A DNA stretch of 15,281 bases from an uncultured Bacteroidales bacterium (GTDB taxonomy: Bacteria > Bacteroidota > Bacteroidia > Bacteroidales > Paludibacteraceae): contig CALCUH010000094.1 of the NCBI GenBank assembly GCA_937907165.1, positions 1 through 15,281 on the forward strand, in the 5' to 3' direction. Below, one piece after another: positions 7,945 to 14,653 of the stretch (the stretch's first letter is position 1; every line of letters begins with the position of its first letter). The translations under genes and the position numbers were made by a program. Below the pieces are notes generated by a model. The model did not search any database. It was not told where the DNA came from and worked only from the letters and a program-made list of their open reading frames with translations.

Positions 7945-7989
7945 TGTATACAAGAAATGCCCGGACAGATGTTCGGGCATTTCTTGTAT
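7945..7989. terminator. Strong bidirectional hairpin terminator
   Basis: Arms 7948-7966 and 7971-7989 form a 19-bp stem (one G-U) with a 4-nt loop, built around GAAATGCCCG/CGGGCATTTC. It stands 13-16 bases after the structured RNA and 55 bases beyond the stop of the convergent lipoprotein gene. It can therefore end transcription from both sides. Confidence 0.85.
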
Positions 7990-8043
7990 CATAGCAACGC
8001 TTACGGTTTCGAGAGCCATAGGCACTGCTTTATATTTCCCACA

Positions 8044-8691
8044 TCAGTATAAGAAAATCTCATATCCATCTAAACAATCGCGCACCATGCAGCATGACGA
8101 AAATGTTGTGCCATAAGTCGATTGGAATGAACTGATAGTCATCGAGTCTATCTTTATACTTTCAACACCTTCCATGACATGATCGGGCGATTCGTTCGGA
8201 ACCGATGTCTCAGAGTAGTAAACGTTCGGATAGATATACGGTTTGGGAATGTAGAAGAAAAATGATTCGACTGAAGTACAATCCTTCTTCGGTATCATCT
8301 CAACACTTACGTTGCATGATACTGGCAAGTTGGCATAACTGAAAGTTCTTATGTAACAATTATTGTTGTTTGATGCCGCTTTCGTTGCAGCAAGAGTAAT
8401 CTCAATATCTACATAATTCCAATCATCCACAACTATTCCCCCTAAGGTTCCTTGAATCGTATCGTCATGCACAGCTCCTTGGTTATCAAAATAACGAACG
8501 ACATAATCGAAATACTTCAAACTCGATGGATGGATTGGAACAACCACAGTCATGTCGACTTGCTTAATTGAGTTAAGAGTTAGACCAGAATCCTCACTCA
8601 AGGCATTGTTGACATCTTCTTCATCGTCCTTTTCGCAACTGCAAAAGGCAAATGCCATAGCCAAAATGCAAAAAAAAGAAACATGTTTCAT
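8044..8691 (-). CDS. Surface-type lipoprotein of unknown function
   Basis: A 215-residue protein with a lipoprotein signal peptide: MKH, a hydrophobic core (FFCILAMAFAF), then the lipobox-like F-C-S-C, with the lipid-bearing Cys at residue 19 or so. The residues right after that Cys (E-K-D-D-E-E) fit the acidic lipoprotein export signal that sends Bacteroidetes lipoproteins to the outer leaflet. Surface exposure is thus predicted. The rest is a mix of beta-type segments (MTVVVPIHP, YVDIEITLAA, NVSVEMIP) with no family I recognise and no catalytic motif. Four or so Cys in the mature part could form disulfides. It lies downstream of the type III restriction gene on the same strand but 340 bases away with hairpins between, so probably a separate unit. 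Confidence 0.75.
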   Translation of the reverse strand: MKHVSFFCILAMAFAFCSCEKDDEEDVNNALSEDSGLTLNSIKQVDMTVVVPIHPSSLKYFDYVVRYFDNQGAVHDDTIQGTLGGIVVDDWNYVDIEITLAATKAASNNNNCYIRTFSYANLPVSCNVSVEMIPKKDCTSVESFFFYIPKPYIYPNVYYSETSVPNESPDHVMEGVESIKIDSMTISSFQSTYGTTFSSCCMVRDCLDGYEIFLY

Positions 8692-8737
8692 GGCAAAAAT
8701 TTTTAAGTTTTAAAGGGTTCTATAAATTGATTCTTTC

Positions 8738-8764
8738 CACCCATTGAAACCCGTTAAATGGGTG
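8738..8764 (-). promoter_or_regulatory. Hairpin upstream of the lipoprotein gene
   Basis: CACCCATT (8738-8745) pairs perfectly with AATGGGTG (8757-8764) around an 11-nt loop, about 47 bases before the lipoprotein start. There is no T-run after it on the minus strand, so a 5'-leader structure fits better than a terminator. Confidence 0.4.
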
Positions 8765-8773
8765 ATATATGAA

Positions 8774-8794
8774 GGTCGCTTTTTATTACCGACC
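8774..8794 (-). terminator. Small hairpin, possible weak terminator of the restriction-modification unit
   Basis: GGTCG (8774-8778) pairs with CGACC (8790-8794) around an 11-nt AT-rich loop. It lies about 240 bases beyond the res stop and lacks a T-run outside the stem, so the role is uncertain. Confidence 0.2.
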
Positions 8795-9031
8795 AATAAA
8801 GTTATAAAAACAAATCGGAAGTTCAGCATTTCAGCACATGTATTTCACTTTTATTTTTGTTTGCTTACCCCAAAGTAGTCAAAAGAGAAGTGCTTCCATT
8901 CGTTGTGAAAAACCAATTTAGAAACGAAAATTACGGAACATCCGAAAGATTCGATGGACGACCTGAAAACGTCGCCAAATTTAATTAATAATAACGCTTG
9001 ACACAGTTCAGTTTACATAACTTTATTCGCA

Positions 9032-11653
9032 CTACATCTGTTCCAAATACTTGAGTAGATCTTGGACAGATATGGCATTGTCTAATTTTACATTTTCGAA
9101 TGCCATAAAATAGTGATAATGATCTCCCGATTTGTTCGCCCAATACCTACCTATCTCTAATTTGTCGCGACTGTCGGAGTTGTCTCTGTCGTCTCCTTTT
9201 GTTTCAATCAAGACTATCTTTCCACTTTTTAAATAAACGATAAAATCCGGATAGTGGTTGATATATCCGTTTAAGCAAAAACCTTTGCCTCTCTCCGGAT
9301 TACGATGCCAGAATACTACATTGTCCAAATTAGCGACCTGCGAAATGACCCGATATTCAAAGTCATTCATATCTCCTTCGTCGGTATAGAGTCCTTTACT
9401 TATCCCAATAACGGTCTTATTTAACGTAACAGGTTCAGGAAATAGATATTGAGGATTACATTTTATCTGTCCTATGTCCATCATCTCTTTGAATTTCTTT
9501 TTTTGATGCTCTAAAATGAGTGACGTTATCTTGTTTTTAAAGGCTTTGACAGCTAATAAGTCATTGTCGAAAAGTTCAACTAGTTTTTCATCATCCAAAT
9601 TATCCAACACTTTTGTGACATAATTGGTGATATGGGGTTCATGTATTTCATCAAAATTTAACTGCTTCGCAACCTTTCCCGCTAATTGTTTCCTTTTAGA
9701 ATCAATCCCATACCCAACGAACATCTCTCTTAACGCAGTGATTTGTTCGTTATTCATTGAATATTGTTTGGGCACATACTCTCCTTTCTCTCTCTGCTCA
9801 AGATCGATTTGCACCGCTTCTTGTTCTGTCCTGGTAAAATCAATATTGCAATCCGCATTCTCTAATACAAATCCTTCTGTTAGCATTGCCTTGGTCACAT
9901 TGACAAATTCACCTTTAGGCGCAAAAATGGAATTCGTGTTCACCATTTTCTGAAATGTTGGCAAACAGATTTTCTTTGCTATTTCCGCGAAATCTTTTTT
10001 TATATTATATGTTTTCACTTTCTCTTTTATATCCGTTGGTATATCATTGTTACTCTCACCTTCGTTTGCCTTCTCGTAGTCTTCATTTTGCTGTTGTGCT
10101 TTTTCCAACATTTCTTCTATATGTTGGTCAGATTCTGTCGTATGGGTGGTGGCTTCTTTGATTAACTCCGAATCAATGTTAATTCCTTGTGTCTCCTCTT
10201 CTTTTTCCACTATTGGCGGAGTTTGATCAAAGATGGATGTAAGTTGGAAGGGTTCGTCCGACTTTGTTGGTGTGATGTTATTTTCCGCCAAACGATAGTC
10301 TTTTTTACTAAATCCGGCTTTATTTAAACTATTGATGACCCCCTCTATCGTTTCCCTGAAATTGGAGGATGATGTAAATACATACGAGTAATTTAAAAAC
10401 TCATTTGAATGGTGGGTTGTGTATGGTGATCTAAGAATACGGCCTAAAATCTGCTCTACGTCTATCTTAGAATTTTTGTTTGCCAATGAAGCGAGTATAT
10501 AGGCGAACGGACAGTCCCAACCCTCTTTCAGCGCATTGATTGTGATGATATATCTGATTTCACAATCCTTATCCATCAAATCTACGTTTTTCAATTCGTT
10601 TTTTTCTGCAGTCTTTATTGCGATATGTGTTGCTGGAATACCTGCTTTGACAAGACTTTCCTTCACCTTGTCGAACGTTATGGTATCCTTATCGTTCTTG
10701 GGTTGGGCTTGAAAAAGGACAATCGGACGAATGTAGGCTCCTCCATTTTTCTCCATATCGACCGCTTTTTTCTCCAGATTGCGCTGCATCTGAATAGCGT
10801 CGATGATAACTTCTTCCGTATTATTCCTATTGTACAGTATGACAGGCAGTTTCACCATATTCGCCTTTTTCAGTTTCATGGCATCCACGAAACTGATTAT
10901 GTTGCTTTTCTTACGTGGCGTCGCGGTTAAATCAAGGATAAAACGGGGGTTGATATTATTTAGCATATCCACACGCAAATCAGCCTCGAAATTATGGCTC
11001 TCGTCGATGATTACGACTGGATTGAGATGTGCGATTGCTTGTATAAGGGACGTTTCGTCTGCACCATCTATTTTATTCCCTTCGCCAAAGGCTTGGGAAT
11101 ACTCTGCAAGACTGGAATTTTCACGATAGACACGACGTCCGTCTTTATTGTTTGCGGCAAACGACTGAACGCTTAATACGAAAATCGTAAGTTGGTCTTG
11201 TATTTGGCTCGGTTTGATTCCCTGTCCATTGAGCGCAGACTCTTTGTCCACCACTTGCACGGCATGGTTGAACAGCGTGTCTATTTTCTGCCGGTACGGA
11301 TGTTGAGGATTATTTAAGTTCTTGTAGGTTTGTATCAATATCGGGTCGCTTGGCACAAACCAAACCACGACACGAGGCGCATTGGCTGGCATATGGTCGA
11401 AGATCGTACGTAAAGCATTACAAGCGATAAACGTTTTTCCTCCAGCCGTTGGCACCTTGAACATAATGCGTGGCACCCCCTTTATCGTATTGTCGTAAGG
11501 GTGCAAAACATCGCTACCAAGGTCGTAAACATCGATTCCTTTATTCTGCCAATAGTTGCGGTATGCATCACTAAGATTGTTATCTTTTTGTAGCTGCTCC
11601 ATGAACGACGCGAGGTCATTGAGCACTTCTTGCTGATATGATTTAAGTTCCAT
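9032..11653 (-). CDS. res: Type III restriction enzyme, Res subunit (SF2 helicase plus PD-(D/E)XK nuclease)
   Basis: An 873-residue protein with the full set of type III Res parts. N-terminal superfamily 2 helicase: Walker A TAGGKT (residues 69-74), Walker B DESH (217-220), motif III TATPR (243-247) and motif VI QILGRILRSPY (401-411). A charged linker (about 470-550) precedes a C-terminal nuclease whose catalytic core is readable as P-D-F-I-V (802-806) and E-T-K (817-819), the PD-(D/E)XK pattern. Res forms a complex with Mod, uses ATP to communicate between two oppositely oriented unmethylated sites, and cuts about 25 bases from one of them. All motifs look intact, so the enzyme is probably active. 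It starts 11 nt after the mod stop, so the two are co-transcribed. Confidence 0.95.
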   Translation of the reverse strand: MELKSYQQEVLNDLASFMEQLQKDNNLSDAYRNYWQNKGIDVYDLGSDVLHPYDNTIKGVPRIMFKVPTAGGKTFIACNALRTIFDHMPANAPRVVVWFVPSDPILIQTYKNLNNPQHPYRQKIDTLFNHAVQVVDKESALNGQGIKPSQIQDQLTIFVLSVQSFAANNKDGRRVYRENSSLAEYSQAFGEGNKIDGADETSLIQAIAHLNPVVIIDESHNFEADLRVDMLNNINPRFILDLTATPRKKSNIISFVDAMKLKKANMVKLPVILYNRNNTEEVIIDAIQMQRNLEKKAVDMEKNGGAYIRPIVLFQAQPKNDKDTITFDKVKESLVKAGIPATHIAIKTAEKNELKNVDLMDKDCEIRYIITINALKEGWDCPFAYILASLANKNSKIDVEQILGRILRSPYTTHHSNEFLNYSYVFTSSSNFRETIEGVINSLNKAGFSKKDYRLAENNITPTKSDEPFQLTSIFDQTPPIVEKEEETQGINIDSELIKEATTHTTESDQHIEEMLEKAQQQNEDYEKANEGESNNDIPTDIKEKVKTYNIKKDFAEIAKKICLPTFQKMVNTNSIFAPKGEFVNVTKAMLTEGFVLENADCNIDFTRTEQEAVQIDLEQREKGEYVPKQYSMNNEQITALREMFVGYGIDSKRKQLAGKVAKQLNFDEIHEPHITNYVTKVLDNLDDEKLVELFDNDLLAVKAFKNKITSLILEHQKKKFKEMMDIGQIKCNPQYLFPEPVTLNKTVIGISKGLYTDEGDMNDFEYRVISQVANLDNVVFWHRNPERGKGFCLNGYINHYPDFIVYLKSGKIVLIETKGDDRDNSDSRDKLEIGRYWANKSGDHYHYFMAFENVKLDNAISVQDLLKYLEQM

Positions 11654-11664
11654 ACTCTTTCCGA

Positions 11665-13212
11665 TTAGAATTTACGAATGTCGCGAGGTATTTTTTTGAA
11701 AATGATATTCTTCGCCAGCAAATCTTCCTTGTCGATGAGGCACTGATCCGCATAGATGATATATTGTTCCGCCTTTTCTTCCACGATGTTTAGTGTATCG
11801 TAAGAGAGGGTTGTGATGTTATCTTTCTCGTAGTAGAAATAATATCCTGCGCCATTATGATTGCCTAAGAAATAAGAATTGCCACTGCCCTCATATTTAG
11901 TGTGCGTCTCAGTGTACCAAATGTATTCCTTGATTTTTTCAATGGGTTGATTCTCGTTGATATAATCTCCGTCCATAATAGGCTCTCCGAGTTCGTAATA
12001 AGAGAAATCTCCGCCTGTTCCTTCCACAGCATTTTTGCCCTCACCATAACCGTTTATGACACGCTTCACTCTCTCCGCAGTGATAGTCTCCGCATAATCC
12101 TCCATCTCCACCAAGATGAATTTTCTATTGCCTCCGTCCTGCTTATTCAAGTTTAGGACAGCGTGGGCTGTAGTACCACTACCGGCGAAGGAATCGAGGA
12201 TAATGGAGGATTTGTCGCATACTTGAATGCATCTTTCTATCAATTCAACAGGTTTGGGATTATTAAAGACTCCTGTAGATTCAAATATTTTGGAAATCAT
12301 TTTAGTCGCTTCCGTATTTTCTGGCAAATCATTCCAAAGTGTATCGACTCTTTTCCCAGTATTATTTCTTTCATTCCAATAATCCTTTACTCGCAATGTA
12401 TTTCCTGTAAGAACTAATCGATTGTCATTTTCCAATGCCTTAACTTTTGAAAATATCATTCGCCATCCTTTAGGTGGACACTTCCATAATTTTCCTGAAT
12501 TATCAACATAATCATATGTAGTTTCAGGACCTGGAGATGCGGGTTTTTGTAAACTTACTGTTTGATATAGTCCTCTACCATCATTATCATCTTTATTATA
12601 AAGTTTACGAGACGATTCCGCTAATGGTTTATATATGGATTTTAAAATACAATTATACGATTTTCTATACAAGAGAATATATTCAGTATTTACAGTAAAT
12701 TTTTCAACCTCAGTTTTTCCACTTGAATTACGTTTCCAAACAAATGAATTAATAAAATTCCCCGCTCCAAAAATCTCATCACAAAGTAGTTTCAAATTTG
12801 CCTGCTCATTATCATCAATAGAAATGAAGATAGCACCGTCGTCAGCAAGAAGCTGATGAAGGAGAGTAAGGCGAGGATACATCATGCAGAGCCATTTGTC
12901 GTGGCGGCTAAGGTCTTCTGCCTCCTTGCCAACCACCTGGCCCAGCCATTTCTGTATGCGTGGGGAATTCACATTGTCGTTGTAGACCCAGTTTTCGTTA
13001 CCCGTGTTGTAGGGAGGATCGATGTAGATACATTTGATGCGACCTTCATATTCGGGCAACAAGGCCTTTAATGCCTCCAGATTGTCACCGTGAATGATTT
13101 TGTTGTCTGACAAATTATCGCCAAACGTATATTGTTTGTCTAAGGTACGGTAAGGCACATCGTGATGGTGATTCACCACCGCTTCCTTACCTATCCAGTT
13201 GAGTGTGGGCAT
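11665..13212 (-). CDS. mod: Type III DNA methyltransferase, Mod subunit (N6-adenine, beta class)
   Basis: A 515-residue protein starting at MPTLNWIGKEAV. The frame is open to 13302, but that extension crosses two inverted repeats and is not protein-like, so ATG 13212 is chosen. Motif IV DPPYNTG (residues 65-71) precedes motif I DSFAGSGTT (340-348), the order of beta-class amino-methyltransferases and of type III Mod. ARVK-like text around E-R-V-K-R-V-I-N-G-Y-G (380-390) and GDFSYYELGEP (401-411) are further Mod signatures. The segment between about 160 and 310 is the target-recognition domain and is markedly AT-richer than the flanks. Mod methylates one adenine strand of an asymmetric site and gives Res its specificity. 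No simple-sequence repeat of the kind that drives phase variation in other mod genes is seen inside the frame. Confidence 0.95.
   Translation of the reverse strand: MPTLNWIGKEAVVNHHHDVPYRTLDKQYTFGDNLSDNKIIHGDNLEALKALLPEYEGRIKCIYIDPPYNTGNENWVYNDNVNSPRIQKWLGQVVGKEAEDLSRHDKWLCMMYPRLTLLHQLLADDGAIFISIDDNEQANLKLLCDEIFGAGNFINSFVWKRNSSGKTEVEKFTVNTEYILLYRKSYNCILKSIYKPLAESSRKLYNKDDNDGRGLYQTVSLQKPASPGPETTYDYVDNSGKLWKCPPKGWRMIFSKVKALENDNRLVLTGNTLRVKDYWNERNNTGKRVDTLWNDLPENTEATKMISKIFESTGVFNNPKPVELIERCIQVCDKSSIILDSFAGSGTTAHAVLNLNKQDGGNRKFILVEMEDYAETITAERVKRVINGYGEGKNAVEGTGGDFSYYELGEPIMDGDYINENQPIEKIKEYIWYTETHTKYEGSGNSYFLGNHNGAGYYFYYEKDNITTLSYDTLNIVEEKAEQYIIYADQCLIDKEDLLAKNIIFKKIPRDIRKF
12312..12735 (-). 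other. Target-recognition segment of mod, AT-rich
   Basis: This part encodes about residues 160-300 of Mod, between the motif IV-VIII block and motif X-I. It is visibly richer in A and T, with many AAT/TTT runs, than the conserved blocks on both sides. In this family the segment sets the DNA site and is exchanged between alleles by recombination. A recent exchange is a plausible reading. Confidence 0.6.
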
Positions 13213-13218
13213 AGGCGC

Positions 13219-13252
13219 TGTTTTTAGGTGCGTTTGCATTTCCCTAAAAACA
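13219..13252 (-). promoter_or_regulatory. Hairpin immediately before the mod start codon
   Basis: TGTTTTTAGG (13219-13228) and CCTAAAAACA (13243-13252) form a perfect 10-bp stem with a 14-nt loop. On the minus strand its 3' arm ends 6 nt before the mod ATG, where the ribosome would bind. It could restrict mod translation. Confidence 0.5.
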
Positions 13253-13261
13253 CTCGATCCA

Positions 13262-13407
13262 GCCAAGCACAAAAAAGAACGTGGACAAATCCTCATCCAC
13301 ATTCCGGGTGCTTGGCCAGACCCTCAATAACAGACAAGGAATGCCCACGTCATACGACGCAGACATTCGCATCTATCTTCTGTTATTGATTTCCTATGCG
13401 GCCAAGC
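13262..13407. repeat. Cluster of nested and competing inverted repeats upstream of mod
   Basis: Three copies of a GCCAAGC core alternate in orientation: 13262-13268 forward, 13310-13316 reverse, 13401-13407 forward. The first two extend to a 9-bp pair, GCCAAGCAC (13262-13270) with GTGCTTGGC (13308-13316), which encloses a smaller GTGGA/TCCAC pair. The last two extend to 8 bp (13310-13317 with 13400-13407) and enclose an 11-bp pair TCAATAACAGA/TCTGTTATTGA (13324-13334, 13379-13389). The middle copy can pair with only one partner at a time. The function is unknown: regulatory leader, recombination site, or the scar of a lost mobile element. Confidence 0.6.
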
Positions 13408-13485
13408 TTTGGAATGATTTCAGAATAGCAGCAAACGCTATGATTAATAATATGTTAGTTTAAATTTATTTCTGGTTCGTAAAAC

Positions 13486-13796
13486 TTATTTTTCCAATTT
13501 TAGTCTTTCTCTTTCGATTTCGAGTTTCATCTCTTCCTCGGAAGGCAAAGTTAGTTTATATTTTGATGCAAATAGTTGTTTCGCATCATTCAATACCGAA
13601 TATTTTACAATTTCCACGTTCTTTTCCGAACATAAGATCAATCCAATTGTGGGATTATCATCGGGCAACTTGGTTAATTCATCAAACATACGTATATAGC
13701 TATCCATTGTCCGACATCACCATGCGTCAGTTTTCCCAATTTTAAGTCAATCAATACATACGATAATGACACTAACTCAATTCGTGACGCAGTGTG
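13486..13796 (-). pseudogene. Remnant of a YhcG/DUF1016-type PD-(D/E)XK nuclease gene (C-terminal part, frameshifted)
   Basis: The frame ending at 13486 encodes M-D-S-Y-I-R-M-F-D-E-L, NPTIGLILCSEKN, YSVLNDAKQLFASKYKLTLP and a charged tail, which I recognise as the C-terminus of the YhcG/DUF1016 (COG4804) nuclease family. Upstream, in a different frame, lies S-Y-V-L-I-D-L-K-L-G-K-L-T-H-G-D-V-G-Q, the preceding part of the same domain including the catalytic D-x-K. The two join at about 13708 if a single A is restored in GGACAATGGAT. The upstream frame meets a stop at 13797-13799, and nothing of the N-terminal two-thirds is present. This is a decayed gene. Intact homologues are often linked to restriction-modification loci, which fits the neighbourhood. 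Confidence 0.75.
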
Positions 13797-13919
13797 TCAC
13801 AAATTTGAAAAGACTGATAATATTCTTTTGCTATCGCAATAGCACGTCGCAACTTTTCTGCAAGTAGTTGCTTGTCAGGAAGCGACGTGTCGTATTGAGC
13901 CACCTAAATTGGAATCGTC
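13772..13919 (-). pseudogene. Second nuclease-gene remnant, probable DUF1016 C-terminus, abutting hisA
   Basis: One frame reads VAQYDTSLPDKQLLAEKLRR followed by A-I-A-I-A-K-E (13903 to about 13820). It resembles the last segment of another DUF1016 subgroup, where a V-A-x-Y-x-T-x-L-P-x-K-x-L pattern closes the protein. The five preceding residues, D-D-S-N-L, lie in another frame (13919-13905), so a further frameshift is implied, and the VAQY frame itself has an in-frame TAG just upstream at 13904-13906. The piece is upstream of, and distinct from, the first remnant, so two tandem genes may have existed. The debris begins one base after the hisA stop. The family assignment is from memory of the motif, not an alignment. 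Confidence 0.45.
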
Positions 13920-13920
13920 C

Positions 13921-14649
13921 TTATTTACTAGCGATGAATTTCGTCAAATCCGCCATCTTGATTTTCCCCTCGTAGATGGCCTTTCCCGTGATGACGGCGG
14001 GAACGCACGCCTCCTGCAACGCCTCGATATCCGCCATAGAGCTCACTCCCCCACTTGCGATCAGGTACAAATCAGGAAACTCAGCCAAGATCTTCTTGTA
14101 GAGATCCGTGGAAGGACCTTGTAGCATACCATCCTTGCTGATGTCGGTGCAAATCACCTTGTTCACGCCCCTCTTCTTGAAGTTATCGATAAAAGGCAAC
14201 AAATCAGCGTCAGTCGTCTCAATCCAGCCACCGACCGCAATCTTCTCGTTCTTCACGTCAGCACCCAAGATGATGCGCTCCGAACCGAACTTATCAATCC
14301 AAGAAGTGAAGACGTCCGGCTTCTTCACCGCGATGCTACCGCCTGTGATCATCTTCGCGCCGCTCTCGAAAGCGATGCGAAGGTCCTCGTCGCTCTTCAG
14401 TCCGCCGCCGAAATCGATGGTCAGACCCGTGTGGGAAGCGATCTTCTCCAGCACTTTATAATTGACGATGTGCTGCGCCTTAGCACCGTCCAAATCCACC
14501 AAATGCAAGCGTTTCACACCCGCATCCTCAAACATCTTCGCAACCTCCAAAGGGTTTTCGTTGTAAACCTTCTTCTGGTCATAATCACCTTGCGAGAGAC
14601 GCACACACTTCGCGTCGATAATATCTATAGCCGGAATAATCTCTATCAT
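13921..14649 (-). CDS. hisA: Phosphoribosylformimino-AICAR ribotide isomerase HisA
   Basis: A 242-residue (beta/alpha)8 barrel of the HisA/HisF family, at the usual length. It catalyses the Amadori-type isomerisation of ProFAR to PRFAR, the fourth step of histidine synthesis. Signatures: IIPAIDI with catalytic Asp 9, VRLSQGDYDQ, HLVDLDGA, IDFGGGLKSDEDL (phosphate-binding loop), ILGADVKN with the second catalytic Asp 131, TDISKDGML and IASGGVSS (second phosphate site). ATG 14649 is preferred because the barrel begins right there; earlier in-frame codons up to 14679 overlap the upstream gene. It starts 4 nt after the stop of the membrane-thioredoxin gene. In many relatives hisF follows hisA directly, but here hisA is followed at once by decayed defence-gene sequence. 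Confidence 0.96.
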   Translation of the reverse strand: MIEIIPAIDIIDAKCVRLSQGDYDQKKVYNENPLEVAKMFEDAGVKRLHLVDLDGAKAQHIVNYKVLEKIASHTGLTIDFGGGLKSDEDLRIAFESGAKMITGGSIAVKKPDVFTSWIDKFGSERIILGADVKNEKIAVGGWIETTDADLLPFIDNFKKRGVNKVICTDISKDGMLQGPSTDLYKKILAEFPDLYLIASGGVSSMADIEALQEACVPAVITGKAIYEGKIKMADLTKFIASK

Positions 14650-14653
14650 AATA

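Larger units (their letters stand above)
8692..9031. other. Intergenic region between res and the lipoprotein gene
   Basis: Holds the 5' leader of the lipoprotein gene and the 3' flank of the restriction gene. Two small hairpins stand next to each other at 8738-8764 and 8774-8794. I see no clear TAnnTTTG box for the lipoprotein gene on the minus strand and no open frame of note from 8795 to 9031. Confidence 0.5.

Noticed and set aside
8992..9010. TTGACA-like sequence near 8998 as a -35 box
   Set aside because: Bacteroidetes primary promoters do not use this element, and no matching -7 box follows.
13213..13302. N-terminal extension of mod to 13302
   Set aside because: The added 30 residues are translated from overlapping inverted repeats and do not resemble Mod; MPTLNWIGKEAV is a typical Mod start.
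13248..13463. Rightward open frame through the inverted-repeat cluster, possible transposase tail
   Set aside because: No transposase catalytic motif is present and the resemblance is limited to a hydrophobic stretch; kept only as a hint in the repeat finding.
13683..13690. Minus-strand TATGTTTG as a promoter for mod
   Set aside because: It matches the -7 consensus but is inside codons for the conserved R-M-F of the nuclease remnant and about 470 bases from mod; chance match is likely.
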